Positions 34,051 to 43,627 of a DNA stretch of 64,000 nt are shown here, in pieces. The notes beneath the pieces were generated by a model, which did not search any database, had not been told where the DNA came from, and saw nothing but the letters and a program-made list of their open reading frames with translations. Within the stretch, counting starts at the first letter, position 1. Every line of letters begins with the position of its first letter. The stretch is from Pseudodonghicola sp048268305 (GTDB lineage Bacteria > Pseudomonadota > Alphaproteobacteria > Rhodobacterales > Rhodobacteraceae): NCBI RefSeq assembly GCF_048268305.1, contig NZ_JBLWVT010000004.1:124001-188000 (forward strand), read 5' to 3'. The position numbers were made by a program, and so were the translations under genes.

Positions 34051-34893
34051 TCAGACCCCCTGGCGCCGGACCAGGCGCAGTTGCAGCCACAGGCAGGCGA
34101 CGGCGATGACCAGAAGGATCGTGCTCATGGTCGAGGCCAGCGCGAAATCGCGGGTGGTGTTGAACTGCTGATAGATCAGCAGTGGCAGCGTCTGGAACCC
34201 GCCGCCCAGCAGCACCAGGGTGACGAAGGAACCGGTGGCGATCATGAAGACCAGGATCGCGCCGGTGCCGACCCCGTCGAGCGTCAGCGGCAGGGTGACC
34301 TCGAAGAAGGTGCGGATTTTCGAGGCGCCGAGGATCAGCGCGCCTTCCTCCAGCCGGCGGTCGACCCCCTGCAGCACCGAGGCGATGGAGAGGACCGCGA
34401 AGGGCACCAGCACATGCACCAGGGCGGCGATGGCGAGGCCGGGCGTGTTCAGCCAGCGCAGTGGCGCGTCCAGCAGGCCGAGGTCATGCACCAGCCATTG
34501 GTTGACCAGCCCGCGCCGGGCGAACAGCACCTGCCAGCCGAAGGTGCGCATGATGATCGAGGTGAGCAGAGGTGCGATCAGCAGGAAGATGATCAGCCCG
34601 GAGAGCCGCCCCGCCTTGCGCACCAGCACATAGGCCACCGGATAGGCGATCACCACCGAGATCGCGGTGACCGCGGCCGATAGCGCCACGGTCTCGACGA
34701 TGACCCCCAGATAGAAACGGTCGGTCAGGAAGGCGACATAGCGCGCCAGAGTGATCCCGCCGGCATCGTCGCGGAACGAGCGCAGCGAATTGTCGAACAG
34801 CGGCATGACGAAGAACACCGCAAGAAAGACCAGCGCCGGCGCCAGCAGCAGGGCACGGCGGTATCGGGCGGCAAGGGATGCGGTGTCGGACAT
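34051..34893 (-). CDS. ABC transporter permease, spermidine/putrescine (PotB) type
   Basis: A 280-residue inner-membrane permease. It has an N-terminal membrane anchor (LLLAPALVFLAVFFVMPLF), further hydrophobic segments, and the coupling motif EGALILGASKIRTFFEVTLPLTLDGV. It pairs with the PotC-type permease one base downstream. The 51-bp gap to the binding-protein gene is short, so it belongs to the same transcript. Confidence 0.9.
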   Translation of the reverse strand: MSDTASLAARYRRALLLAPALVFLAVFFVMPLFDNSLRSFRDDAGGITLARYVAFLTDRFYLGVIVETVALSAAVTAISVVIAYPVAYVLVRKAGRLSGLIIFLLIAPLLTSIIMRTFGWQVLFARRGLVNQWLVHDLGLLDAPLRWLNTPGLAIAALVHVLVPFAVLSIASVLQGVDRRLEEGALILGASKIRTFFEVTLPLTLDGVGTGAILVFMIATGSFVTLVLLGGGFQTLPLLIYQQFNTTRDFALASTMSTILLVIAVACLWLQLRLVRRQGV

Positions 34894-34944
34894 GGCGGTT
34901 CCTCAGGGCGGGGCTCCCGCCGGTGGCCCGGCGGGAGATGAGTG

Positions 34945-35982
34945 TTACATGCCGATTTCGCGGTTCCAGCGATCGACCCAGGCATTGCGAACGCGGGCGA
35001 TCTCGGCATAGGGCGGCAGGTTGGCCTTGCTCAGCGGCGTGACCCGCGACGCCAGCTTCTCGCTGTACTGCACCTTGGTGTTGGTGACGCCGTAATTCAG
35101 GATCTCGGCGAACTTGGCCTGGTTCTCAGCCGCGAGCACCTCGTTCAGATAGTCCCAGGCGAGATCCGAGGCATGCTTGGGCTTCTGGATCGCCACTGCG
35201 GTCATCGCGCCGCCCTCTTCGGGATTGATGAAGTCGATCCAGTCGACCCCCTCGTCGACATGGTTCCAGGTGCGACCGTCGAAATAGATCCCCAGATCGG
35301 CCTCGCCCGAGGCCAGGTGGTTGAAGAAGTCGTTCGGCCCGGCCCAGAACACCAGGTTCGGTTTCATCTTCGCCATCGCCGCGAAGAAGGGGTCGACATT
35401 GTCGACGGTGCCGCCAAGCGCGTGGTTCATCGCCCAGATGAAGAACACCGGGGTAACGCCATAGGAGATCGAGGGAACGGAGGCGACGAATTCGCCGGCT
35501 GACACCCGATCGACGAAGGCGGCAAAGCTTTTCGGCGGCTCTGCAACCGTCTGCTTGTTGTAGGTGATGCCGCCGACGCCATAGTCGAAATAGGTCCCCT
35601 TGCCGAGACAGGCGTCGGTGAACTCCTGCGGGATATTGGCAAGGTTGGGCAGCTTGTCGACGGTGAAATCGTCCATCAGATCGCCTTCGGCCGCGATCAC
35701 GGCCAGATCGGGCGTCATGATCAGCACGTCGAGCGGCGGGGTCTCCGGATTGGCCTCGACCTGGGCCAGCCATTGCGCCGGCCCACCGAGCGACACGGTG
35801 GCGGTGGCACCGGTCTTGGCCTCGAAGGGGGCGACAAAGCAATCGCGGATCGCCTTTTCCCACACGCCGCCATAGGCGGTGACGTTCAGCGTGCCACCGG
35901 CGGCGCGCAGGGGCTGGCCGCTCAGGCCGATCAGGCCGCTGGCGGCGGCACTGCCAAGAAAGGTGCGTCTGTTCAGTTTCAT
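34945..35982 (-). CDS. ABC transporter substrate-binding protein, PotD-like, Tat-type signal
   Basis: A 345-residue extracytoplasmic solute-binding protein (family 1/PotD type). The N-terminus MKLNRRTFLGSAAASGL carries a twin-arginine motif, so export by Tat is likely, with cleavage near LRAAG. The mature protein begins LNVTAYGGVWEKAIRDCF, typical for binding proteins of this class, and contains YGVGGITYNKQTV. The ATG at 35982 is chosen because an upstream in-frame ATG at 36030 would disrupt the signal peptide. The gene lies between hydantoinase B and the permeases. Confidence 0.9.
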   Translation of the reverse strand: MKLNRRTFLGSAAASGLIGLSGQPLRAAGGTLNVTAYGGVWEKAIRDCFVAPFEAKTGATATVSLGGPAQWLAQVEANPETPPLDVLIMTPDLAVIAAEGDLMDDFTVDKLPNLANIPQEFTDACLGKGTYFDYGVGGITYNKQTVAEPPKSFAAFVDRVSAGEFVASVPSISYGVTPVFFIWAMNHALGGTVDNVDPFFAAMAKMKPNLVFWAGPNDFFNHLASGEADLGIYFDGRTWNHVDEGVDWIDFINPEEGGAMTAVAIQKPKHASDLAWDYLNEVLAAENQAKFAEILNYGVTNTKVQYSEKLASRVTPLSKANLPPYAEIARVRNAWVDRWNREIGM

Positions 35983-36026
35983 CGGGCTCTCCGTTGGGGA
36001 TGTGGCCGGTCGCTCCCGGCTCTGGT

Positions 36027-38024
36027 TCACAGGGTGCTCAGACAGGTTTCAAGACGTTTGACCGCCGCTTCGCGCTGGGTGTCGCTGGCGGGGGTGCGGG
36101 GGAAGGTCGAGGGGAGATCGGCCAGCACGGTTTCGAAGATCTCGCGCCGGCGGCTGTGGCGGCGCGACAGCGGCAGCGCCAGCAGGGCGGCGTTCAGCCG
36201 ATCCATCCGCGCCGGGCTGAAGATGCTGTCCCAGGTGTCGCGTTCGGGGCCGAAGATGGTGCCCGTGGCGCCCTTGGTGTCGCTGCGCAGCGCCCGGGTC
36301 GCCTCCAGGTCGAGCTGCCCGGCGCAAAGCGCCACGCCATAGGTGCGCCGCGCGGCATCCGGGGTGACGAAGCCGGCCTCGATATCGGCCAGCACCGCCG
36401 CCGGGTCGCGCTGCATCGGATCGCCCCAGCCGCCGGCGCCGGGGGTGCGGAAGGTGACGATATCGCCGGCCTCGACCTCGAGCACGTCGATCTTGCCCAA
36501 GCGGCGTTCGCGCGGCTGGCCTTCGTTCACCACCAGCGATCCGGGCAGCCCGGGCTGGCCGCCGGCCTGCCCCCAGGGACGGAACAGCAGCCGTTCCATG
36601 CCGCGGCCCAGCACGTGGGATCCATCGGTCAGCACCCGGAACGACAGCTCCATGCCGCAGCCGCCGCGCCATTGGCCGGCACCGCCGGAATCCGGGCGCA
36701 GGCTGTATTGCAGCACCTCGACGCCAAGCTCGGCTTCGACCGTCTCGACCGGGTTGTTGGCAAGGTTGGAAATGCCGCTGTCGCGCCCGTCGACGCCGTC
36801 ATGCCCCTGCCGTGCGCCGGTGCCGCCGATCAGCGGTTCGATCACCTGCACCATGCGGCCGCCATGGGCGGCCGGTTCGCTCATCACGATGGGGATCACC
36901 GTGCCCGAGGCGGCGGCGGGCATCACCTGGGGCAACGCCAGGCCGAAGGCGCCGTTCAGGATGTCGTTTACCCGGATCGCTGCCGCATGGCGCACGCCGG
37001 TGGCGGCGGGTTCCTCGGGGTTCACCAGGCTGCCCTTGGGCGTGGTGACCGACAGCGGCGCCAAAAGACCCGCGTTCAGCGGCGCGTGGCGGTCCAGCGT
37101 CTGCACCAGCGCCAGCATCCGCAGCGTCAGCCAGGCATGCGGCCGCCCGCAAGAGGGGATGTTCATCGCGGTCGCCACCTGCGGATCGGTGCCGGTGAAA
37201 TCCAGATGGATCTTGCCCTCGGCGATCTCAACCGTCACCGACAGGCGCACCGGCAACCGGCTGGCGGCATCGTCGTCGAGATAGTCGGAAAAGCTGTAGC
37301 GGCCTTCGGGGATTTGCCGCAGCACCGCCTCGGCCTTGCCGGCGGCATAGTCCATCAGCGCCTTTTGCGCCACGGCCAGCTCTGCCGCGGCGTGCTGTTC
37401 CAGCATCTGCGCCAGACGCCGCCGGCCGGTCGCCAGCGAAGCGAGCATGGCGCGGATGTCGCCCATATTGGCCTCGGGGGTGCGGGAATTGGCGTCGAGG
37501 AACAGTTTCACCTCGGCCGACATCTCGCCCCGCCTCATCAGCTTGACCGGCGGGATGCGCAGCCCCTCCTGGAAGATCTCGGTATTGACCGGCGAGATCG
37601 AGGAGGCGACGCGGCCGCCCACGTCGGAACAGTGAACGAAGCACCAGCCATAGGCGACGATGGCGCCATCGTGGAAATAGGGCTCGATCATATGGAGATC
37701 AGGCAGGTGGGTGGCGAGCCCGACCGAGCGATAGGGATCGTTGGTCAGGATCACGTCGCCGGGCTCCAAGGGTCCGCCGGCGGCGACCGCGGCCTCGATC
37801 GCGGGCAGGCATTCCAGCCCGACGAAGCCGGAAACCCCGATCGAGCGGGGATAGGCGAAGAACCGGCCATCCGCCCCGGCCAGCGCACAGGCGAAATCGG
37901 CGGTTTCCTTGACATAGAGCGTGCGTCCGGTGCGCTGCAGGGTCAGGCACATCTCCTCGGTGACCGAGGCGAACTTGTTGCCGAGGATCTCGAGCAGGAC
38001 GGGGTCCAGGGTCTCCTGCGTCAT
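36027..38024 (-). CDS. Hydantoinase/oxoprolinase B-family subunit
   Basis: A 665-residue protein of the HyuB/AcxB family. It opens with DPVLLEILGNKFASVTEEMCLTL and contains DPYRSVGLATHLPDLHMIEP, FHDGAIVAYGWCFVHCSDVGG and the C-terminal GGAGQWRGGCGMEL, all family hallmarks. With the A subunit it forms an ATP-dependent enzyme that opens cyclic amides (hydantoins, 5-oxoproline) or carboxylates ketones. The ATG at 38024 overlaps the A-subunit stop by four bases. Being in a transporter operon suggests the imported compound is the substrate. Confidence 0.93.
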   Translation of the reverse strand: MTQETLDPVLLEILGNKFASVTEEMCLTLQRTGRTLYVKETADFACALAGADGRFFAYPRSIGVSGFVGLECLPAIEAAVAAGGPLEPGDVILTNDPYRSVGLATHLPDLHMIEPYFHDGAIVAYGWCFVHCSDVGGRVASSISPVNTEIFQEGLRIPPVKLMRRGEMSAEVKLFLDANSRTPEANMGDIRAMLASLATGRRRLAQMLEQHAAAELAVAQKALMDYAAGKAEAVLRQIPEGRYSFSDYLDDDAASRLPVRLSVTVEIAEGKIHLDFTGTDPQVATAMNIPSCGRPHAWLTLRMLALVQTLDRHAPLNAGLLAPLSVTTPKGSLVNPEEPAATGVRHAAAIRVNDILNGAFGLALPQVMPAAASGTVIPIVMSEPAAHGGRMVQVIEPLIGGTGARQGHDGVDGRDSGISNLANNPVETVEAELGVEVLQYSLRPDSGGAGQWRGGCGMELSFRVLTDGSHVLGRGMERLLFRPWGQAGGQPGLPGSLVVNEGQPRERRLGKIDVLEVEAGDIVTFRTPGAGGWGDPMQRDPAAVLADIEAGFVTPDAARRTYGVALCAGQLDLEATRALRSDTKGATGTIFGPERDTWDSIFSPARMDRLNAALLALPLSRRHSRRREIFETVLADLPSTFPRTPASDTQREAAVKRLETCLSTL

Positions 38025-40105
38025 GCCTTGGTCCTTTCGATGACGATATTGCCCCGGGCGTCGACCGTGCCGGTCCAACCGGGAAGAATGACGGTGGTGG
38101 TCTCTGGCTGTTCGATCACCGCCGGGCCGGGCAGGAGGGCCCCGGCGCCAAGCGTCTCGCGATCATGGATGCGGGCCTCGTGCCAGGCGCCCTTGTGGAA
38201 CAGGGGCCGCAGGACGCGCACCGGGGCGGCGCCATCGACGCCGGTGGCGGCAGAGGCGGCCAGCGGATGGCCGGCGCCGATCATGGCCAGCCGGATGGTG
38301 CCGATCTCGACCGGGGCGCCGATGTCGCGGAAGCCATAGATCCGTTCATGTTCGCGGTGGAAGGCCTCGGCCAGGGCGACGACATCGGCGCCGGGCTCCA
38401 GTTCCACCCGCAGCTCATAGGCCTGGCCGGCATAGCGCATGTCGGCTGAGCGTTCGGCGCGGCGCCCCTCGATCAGCGGCAGCTCGGCGTCGAGCCAGGC
38501 GTTGCCCTCGGCCTCCAGCGCGGCAAAGACGCCTTCGGTCTGCGCGGCGGTCTCGGCACTGAGCGCGACGCGCAGCGAGCGGACGAAATCGCGCCGCAGA
38601 TCGGCGCCGGCAGCGCCCATGGCGCAATAGGCGCCGGCTGCCTGGGGCACCAGGATCCGGTCAATGCCGATCTCCTCGGCCAGCAGGTTAGCATGCGTCG
38701 GCCCGGCGCCGCCGAAGGGCAGCAGCACGAAATCGCGCGGGTCGAGCCCGCGTTCGGCCATGGTGCGGAACAGTGACCCCGCCATGCCGGCCGAGGCGAC
38801 CGAGAGAGCCCCTTCGGCCAGGCGCGCCGGACGGTCGTCGCCGGTCATGCCGATGCGTTCGGCCACGGTATCGAGCGCGGCACGGGCGGCCTCGCCATCA
38901 AGCGGCATGCGGCCGCCGCCGAAATTCGCCGGATCGATGAAGCCCGCGGCGATGAAACAGTCGGTCACCGCCGGTTCGGTGCCCCCTTGGCCGTAGGAAA
39001 CCGGGCCCGGGAAGGCGCCGGCGCTGTGCGGGCCGACCTTGAGGATGCCCAGCGCATCGGCCCAGACGATGGAGCCGCCACCGGCGCCGATGGCGTTCAC
39101 GTCGACCACCGGCAGCACCAGCGGCAGGCCGCCGATATCGGTGCGGGTGGCGATGCCGGCGACGCCATCGGTCGCCACCGCCATGTCGGAGGAGGTGCCG
39201 CCCATGTCGAAGGTGATGATGTTCTGCATCCCCGACTGGCTGGCCTGCCGCACCGCCGCCATCACGCCTGAGGCCGGGCCGGACAGGATGGTTTCCACCG
39301 GCCGCGCCACCGCCGAGCCGACCGAGAGACTGCCGCCGTTCGAGGCGGTGACCAGCAGGGGCGCGGTCACTCCGATCCGCTCCAACCCTTTGGTGAGGCG
39401 ATTGAAATAGGCGTCCATCAGCGGCTGGATATAGGCGTTCAGGCAAGCCACCAGGGTGCGTTCGTATTCGCGGATCTCGGGCCAGATCGTCGCGGCCGAG
39501 GTGATCGACAGCGCCTCGATCCGGTCGGACAGGGCGGCGGCGATGCGGCCCTCGGTCTCGGGATCGGCATAGCCGTTGATTAGCATCAGCGCCGCCGCGT
39601 CGAGGTTGAGCGCGGCAATCTCCTGCGCCACCCGGTCCAGTTCGGCGGCGTCGGGCTCGCGGCTCAGTCGGCCGGCGCGGTCGAAACGGGCGTCGATCTC
39701 GATCACCCGGGCGCGGGGCACCAATGGCACCTCCTTGTCGGCGTGCAGATCGAAGGAGGAGGGCATGCGGCAGCGGGCGATTTCCAGGATGTCGCGAAAG
39801 CCCTTCGACACGATCAGCCCGATCCGGGCGCCGCGCCGCTGGATGATGGCGTTCAACCCGATGGTGGTGCCATGCATCAGGCCGCCGATTTCCTCGGGGC
39901 CGACGCCCTCGCGATCGAGGAACTTTTCAAGCCCCTCGATCAGCGCGCGCGACGGGTCATCGGGGGTGGAGGGCTCCTTGAACAACGCGACGCGGCCGGT
40001 GTCGGCATCGGCCATGACGAAATCGGTGAAGGTTCCGCCGACGTCGATGCCGATTCTCAGGCGCCCCTGTGATCCCGTGGCAGTATCTTTCATGTCTTCT
40101 CTCAT
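38021..40105 (-). CDS. Hydantoinase/oxoprolinase A-family subunit
   Basis: A 694-residue HyuA-family ATPase subunit. The N-terminal actin-like phosphate loop GIDVGGTFTDFV is at about residues 18-29. A second phosphate-binding region is ITFDMGGTSSDMA (about 293-305), and GAGGGSIVW follows. It activates the amide or carboxylate with ATP for the B subunit. ATGs at 40105 and 40093 are both possible starts. It follows the ATPase gene of the transporter by 15 bp and overlaps the B subunit. Acetone-carboxylase-type AcxA is an alternative identity, but no AcxC is seen. Confidence 0.93.
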   Translation of the reverse strand: MREDMKDTATGSQGRLRIGIDVGGTFTDFVMADADTGRVALFKEPSTPDDPSRALIEGLEKFLDREGVGPEEIGGLMHGTTIGLNAIIQRRGARIGLIVSKGFRDILEIARCRMPSSFDLHADKEVPLVPRARVIEIDARFDRAGRLSREPDAAELDRVAQEIAALNLDAAALMLINGYADPETEGRIAAALSDRIEALSITSAATIWPEIREYERTLVACLNAYIQPLMDAYFNRLTKGLERIGVTAPLLVTASNGGSLSVGSAVARPVETILSGPASGVMAAVRQASQSGMQNIITFDMGGTSSDMAVATDGVAGIATRTDIGGLPLVLPVVDVNAIGAGGGSIVWADALGILKVGPHSAGAFPGPVSYGQGGTEPAVTDCFIAAGFIDPANFGGGRMPLDGEAARAALDTVAERIGMTGDDRPARLAEGALSVASAGMAGSLFRTMAERGLDPRDFVLLPFGGAGPTHANLLAEEIGIDRILVPQAAGAYCAMGAAGADLRRDFVRSLRVALSAETAAQTEGVFAALEAEGNAWLDAELPLIEGRRAERSADMRYAGQAYELRVELEPGADVVALAEAFHREHERIYGFRDIGAPVEIGTIRLAMIGAGHPLAASAATGVDGAAPVRVLRPLFHKGAWHEARIHDRETLGAGALLPGPAVIEQPETTTVILPGWTGTVDARGNIVIERTKA

Positions 40106-40120
40106 TCTTCGCCCTCTGGC

Positions 40121-41197
40121 TCAGGCCGTCACGATGATGCTGTCTTCGGCCGGCCAGCCGAGGCTCAGCCGGTCGCCGATGGCGAGGCCTTCGGCGCCAA
40201 GCGCGGCGTCGGCCTGCCGATAGGCGGTGATCTCCACCCCGGTGGCGTCCAGGGCGATGCGATAGGCGGCATAGGAGCCGCGGAAGGAGCTGGCGATCAC
40301 CCGCCCGGCAAGCTGCACCGGCAGGCCGGCGGCGGCGCCGCCCAGCACCACCCGTTCGGGACGGATCGACAGGGTCAGCGCGCTGCCCGGCATCGCCGGG
40401 GCGGGCAGCGGTAGCGACCCGGCCACACTCTCAAGCATCTTGCCATCGGCGCCGACCTTGCCTTCGAACAGATTCGAGGTGCCAAGGAAGGTCGCCACGA
40501 AGGCGGTTTGCGGCCGGTCGTAGATTTCGTTTGGCGCGCCAAGCTGCAGGATGCGACCGCCGTTCATCACCGCGATCTGGTCGGACATCGACATCGCTTC
40601 TTCCTGATCATGGGTGACCAGTAGGGTGGTGATCTCAAGCCGCTGCTGCATCTCGCGGATTTCGAACTGCATGCTCTCGCGCAGCGCCTTGTCGAGCGCG
40701 CCGAGCGGTTCGTCCAGCAGCAGGACGCGGGGGTTGACCACCAGCGCCCGGGCGAGGGCGACGCGCTGTTGCTGCCCGCCGGAGAGCTGCGCAGGAAAGA
40801 CATCTTCCCGCCCGGACAGATGCACCATGTCGAGCATGCGGCGCACCTCCTCGGTCTGGGTCTGCCGCGAGGCGCCGGCCATCCGCAGGCCGAAGGCGAT
40901 GTTTTCCGCCACCGTGCGATGGGGGAACAGCGAATAGCTCTGGAACACCATGCCCAGACCGCGGCGATTGGGGGCGAGCCGGGTCACATCCTCGGCCCCG
41001 ATCTCGATCCGGCCGGAATCCGGCTGTTCGAACCCCGCGACCATGCGCAGGGTGGTGGTCTTGCCGCAGCCCGACGGCCCGAGCAGGGAGACGAGCGCGC
41101 CGGGGGCGACCGCGAGATCCAGATTGTCGACCGCCATGAGAGCGCCGAATTTCTTGCGGATCGCGGAAAGGGTCAGGGCAGATGGCGCGTCGGTCAT
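40121..41197 (-). CDS. ABC transporter ATP-binding protein, spermidine/putrescine (PotA) type
   Basis: A 358-residue ATPase. Walker A GPSGCGKT is at residues 40-47, the signature LSGGQQQR near 138-145, and Walker B VLLLDEPLGALD after it. A C-terminal TOBE domain of about 100 residues follows (NLFEGKVGADGKMLE; LTLSIRPERVVLGG). The ATG at 41197 is chosen; the frame stays open to 41875 but that part crosses the operator and the lacI-type gene. It is the first gene of the operon ATPase, hydantoinase A and B, binding protein and two permeases. Confidence 0.93.
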   Translation of the reverse strand: MTDAPSALTLSAIRKKFGALMAVDNLDLAVAPGALVSLLGPSGCGKTTTLRMVAGFEQPDSGRIEIGAEDVTRLAPNRRGLGMVFQSYSLFPHRTVAENIAFGLRMAGASRQTQTEEVRRMLDMVHLSGREDVFPAQLSGGQQQRVALARALVVNPRVLLLDEPLGALDKALRESMQFEIREMQQRLEITTLLVTHDQEEAMSMSDQIAVMNGGRILQLGAPNEIYDRPQTAFVATFLGTSNLFEGKVGADGKMLESVAGSLPLPAPAMPGSALTLSIRPERVVLGGAAAGLPVQLAGRVIASSFRGSYAAYRIALDATGVEITAYRQADAALGAEGLAIGDRLSLGWPAEDSIIVTA

Positions 41198-41232
41198 GCA
41201 GGCTCCACTGGTGCCGGAAAGGCGTCTGTATT

Positions 41233-41254
41233 GAATTTGTAGCGCTACAAATTC
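41233..41254. promoter_or_regulatory. Perfect 22-bp palindrome, LacI-type operator
   Basis: GAATTTGTAGC-GCTACAAATTC is a perfect 22-bp dyad with a central CG, the form of LacI/GalR operators. It lies 36 bp upstream of the transporter/hydantoinase operon and 85 bp upstream of the lacI-type gene. It is placed to repress the operon, and probably the regulator itself. Confidence 0.85.
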
Positions 41255-41338
41255 TTTGTAAAGCGCAAATCGCGGTGCCCGGGGCCTCTTGTCAATCGGG
41301 GCGCCCCGCCGCATCCTGCTGCAAGCCAGAGAGACAGC

Positions 41339-42352
41339 ATGCCTGACGCGCCAAGATCCGAAGTTCAGAAAAGACTGACGATGCAAGACGTTGCGCGGGC
41401 CGCTGGCGTGTCCCCCATGACCGTGTCCAATTGCTTTCGCTATCCGGACCGGGTGCAGGAAAAAACCCGCAACGCTGTGCTGAAGATGGCTTCGGAAATG
41501 GGCTATGTGCCCAATTTGTCGGCCGGACTTCTGGCGGCGGGCAGCAGTCAGGTGATCGGCGCGGTGCTGCCGTCGATGCGGAACTCCTCCTTCTACAACT
41601 ATACCGTCGGCCTGCGCCGGGCCGCCGCCGAGCGGGGCTATCAGTTGATCACGATGATCGCCGAAACCCCGGAGGAGGAGCTTGCCGCGGTGCAGAGCCT
41701 GCTGGGCTTGCGGGTCGCCGGGCTGGCACTTGTGGCCGGGCCGCATCTGCCGGAACTGCGCCGCCTGCTGGATCGTGCCGATACCCCGGTCGTCGAAAGC
41801 TGGGGCGGGGAGCAGGCGATCGGCCGCGGCGTCGGCTATGATGTGGGCGCGGCCAGCCGGCAGTTGACCCGACATCTGATCGCTCAGGGGCGCCGGCGCA
41901 TCGGGTTTGTCGAGGTTTCGGGCGGTGGCGGCCAGCGCTATTCGATGCGCCTGCCGGCCTTCCGGCAGGAGATGTTCGCCGCCGGCCTCGCCGACGATCT
42001 GGTGCTGACGGTCCGGGCGGCCGACGGTTTCGGCGCCGGGGCGCGGATCGTGGACGAGTTTCTGGCGCGGGACGCGCGCCTCGACGCGATCCTCTGCCCG
42101 ACCGATGTGGTCGCGGTTGGCGCCGTTTTCGAATGCAATCGCCGCGGGCTGGAGGTTCCGGGAGAGGTCGCGGTGGCGGGCTGGGGCGATTACGACATCG
42201 GCCGGCAGCTCTATCCGACGCTGACGACGATCGTGCCCTATGCGGACGAGATCGGGACCGGGGCGATCACGGTCCTGCTCGACCCCAAACTTCGCGCGGT
42301 CGCGGCGCCGCTGCGCACCCGCTTTGCGCTGGAAATCCGTCAGAGCGCCTGA
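41339..42352 (+). CDS. LacI-family transcriptional regulator
   Basis: A 337-residue repressor. The helix-turn-helix and hinge occupy residues 12-60 (LTMQDVARAAGVSPMTVSNC, then YVPNLSAGLLA), followed by a periplasmic-binding-protein-like effector domain (VIGAVLPSMRNSSFYNYTVG). It is divergent from the PotA-type/hydantoinase operon, with the operator at 41233-41254 between them. The inducer is probably the substrate of that transporter or its product. It is convergent with the M24-A gene. Confidence 0.92.
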   Translation: MPDAPRSEVQKRLTMQDVARAAGVSPMTVSNCFRYPDRVQEKTRNAVLKMASEMGYVPNLSAGLLAAGSSQVIGAVLPSMRNSSFYNYTVGLRRAAAERGYQLITMIAETPEEELAAVQSLLGLRVAGLALVAGPHLPELRRLLDRADTPVVESWGGEQAIGRGVGYDVGAASRQLTRHLIAQGRRRIGFVEVSGGGGQRYSMRLPAFRQEMFAAGLADDLVLTVRAADGFGAGARIVDEFLARDARLDAILCPTDVVAVGAVFECNRRGLEVPGEVAVAGWGDYDIGRQLYPTLTTIVPYADEIGTGAITVLLDPKLRAVAAPLRTRFALEIRQSA

Positions 42353-42412
42353 TGGGGCGGCACTTGGCTCCCTCCGCCGCCATTCCGCGGCAGGCGGTCC
42401 GCGCCGCCTTGG

Positions 42413-43627
42413 TCACAGGTTCCAGAGTTGCAGCGGCAGGTCGCTGAAGGTCTCGGCCCCCTGGCCGTCCTCACCGATGGCGAAGGTCTGGCCGATGCCG
42501 GCGGTCAGCCCGGTGGTGGCGTCGGGGATCATGATATGGACGAAGAAGACCATCCCCGGCTCCAGCACCAGCGGATTGCCGGTATAGATCATCGGCGGCA
42601 CATCCATCCAGGTCGGCTTGAAGGTGCACCCCAGCGCATAGCCGCAGGCGGCATAGCGCGCCTTGGCATAGCCGGCGGCGTCCAGTACCCGGCGGTGGAT
42701 GTCGTCCAGCGTGCCGAGCCGCGCGCCAGGAACCGCTGCTTCCTTGATCTGGGTGAGCGCGTCGATCGCCACATCCATCTGGGTCTGCTGGCGCGGATCG
42801 ACCCGCCCGGTCACCGCGGTATGTTCGATCACCACATGATAGCGGCAGGCGGAGCCGGCAAGCTCGATCAGGATCTGGTCATTCTCCTCCAGCCGGCGCG
42901 GGCCCCCCATGCCGCGCCCGAACAGGGCGCGGGGGCCGACGTTCAGCAGCGGCCCGCCCGAGGGCATGTCGGCCCCGGCGGCGAGCTGGGCCGTGATGGC
43001 GGCGCCCGACATTGTGGTGTCGAAGACGCCGGGTTTTGCCGCATCGAAGGCGGCAATGACGGCGATATCGGCCAGATGGCCGGCGGCGCGGGTCATCTCC
43101 AGTTCGGCCGGCGATTTCACCAGCCGCAGCCGGCGCACCACATGCGAGGCGTCCGACAGGGTGACGAAGCCGGCAAGATTGGCCTCCACCCGCTGCCAGT
43201 TGGCGGCGGTCAGCCCGTGGCTGTCCATCTCGACCCCGACCTTGCCGCCGGTCACGCCCAGCTCGGCGAGGATCTCGCGCAGTTCTGCCGCGGGGTCGGC
43301 GTCCTCGGCGTTCAGCCAGATGCGCACCTCGTCATAGAGCGAGGCAACCTCGGCTTGGCGCTTGTCCGGGGTGCGGGTCAGCACCACGGTCTTGTCGTCA
43401 CTGGCAGTGATCACGCCGACCTGAAAGAAGACATACCCGGCGGTGTCGAAGCCGGTCAGGTAATAATGGCTCTCCTGCGCGAAGATCAGCAGCGCGTCGA
43501 GCCCCTCGGCCGCCAGCCGGGCGCGGGTGCGGGCCAGTCGGGCGCGATATTCGGTCTCGGGAAAGCGCAGCGCGACGCTGCGACCGCTGCCGGTGCGGCC
43601 GGGGTATTCCTGATCCAGGGCGATCAT
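42413..43627 (-). CDS. M24-A: creatinase/ectoine-hydrolase-like M24 family protein
   Basis: A 404-residue pita-bread-fold protein with a creatinase N-terminal domain (ALLIFAQESHYYLTGFD, residues 46-61) and an M24 C-terminal domain. The metal-binding Asp pair of aminopeptidases is absent: the first site reads QILIELAG and the second is replaced by YHVVIEHT with Glu268. The canonical GHGIG His is also missing (YALGCTFKP). Creatinase and ectoine hydrolase, which cleave amidine or cyclic amide bonds without metal, use a Glu in this place. It is the last gene of the minus-strand operon and overlaps the M20 gene by four bases. It is closely similar to M24-B. Confidence 0.85.
   Translation of the reverse strand: MIALDQEYPGRTGSGRSVALRFPETEYRARLARTRARLAAEGLDALLIFAQESHYYLTGFDTAGYVFFQVGVITASDDKTVVLTRTPDKRQAEVASLYDEVRIWLNAEDADPAAELREILAELGVTGGKVGVEMDSHGLTAANWQRVEANLAGFVTLSDASHVVRRLRLVKSPAELEMTRAAGHLADIAVIAAFDAAKPGVFDTTMSGAAITAQLAAGADMPSGGPLLNVGPRALFGRGMGGPRRLEENDQILIELAGSACRYHVVIEHTAVTGRVDPRQQTQMDVAIDALTQIKEAAVPGARLGTLDDIHRRVLDAAGYAKARYAACGYALGCTFKPTWMDVPPMIYTGNPLVLEPGMVFFVHIMIPDATTGLTAGIGQTFAIGEDGQGAETFSDLPLQLWNL

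Noticed and set aside
36027..38339. Long plus-strand open frame opposite the hydantoinase B gene
   Set aside because: It is a composition-driven shadow; the minus-strand frame has clear hydantoinase motifs.
41198..41875. N-terminal extension of the PotA-type ATPase
   Set aside because: The frame stays open but would cross the LacI operator and the lacI-type gene; the ATP-binding domain begins right after the ATG at 41197.
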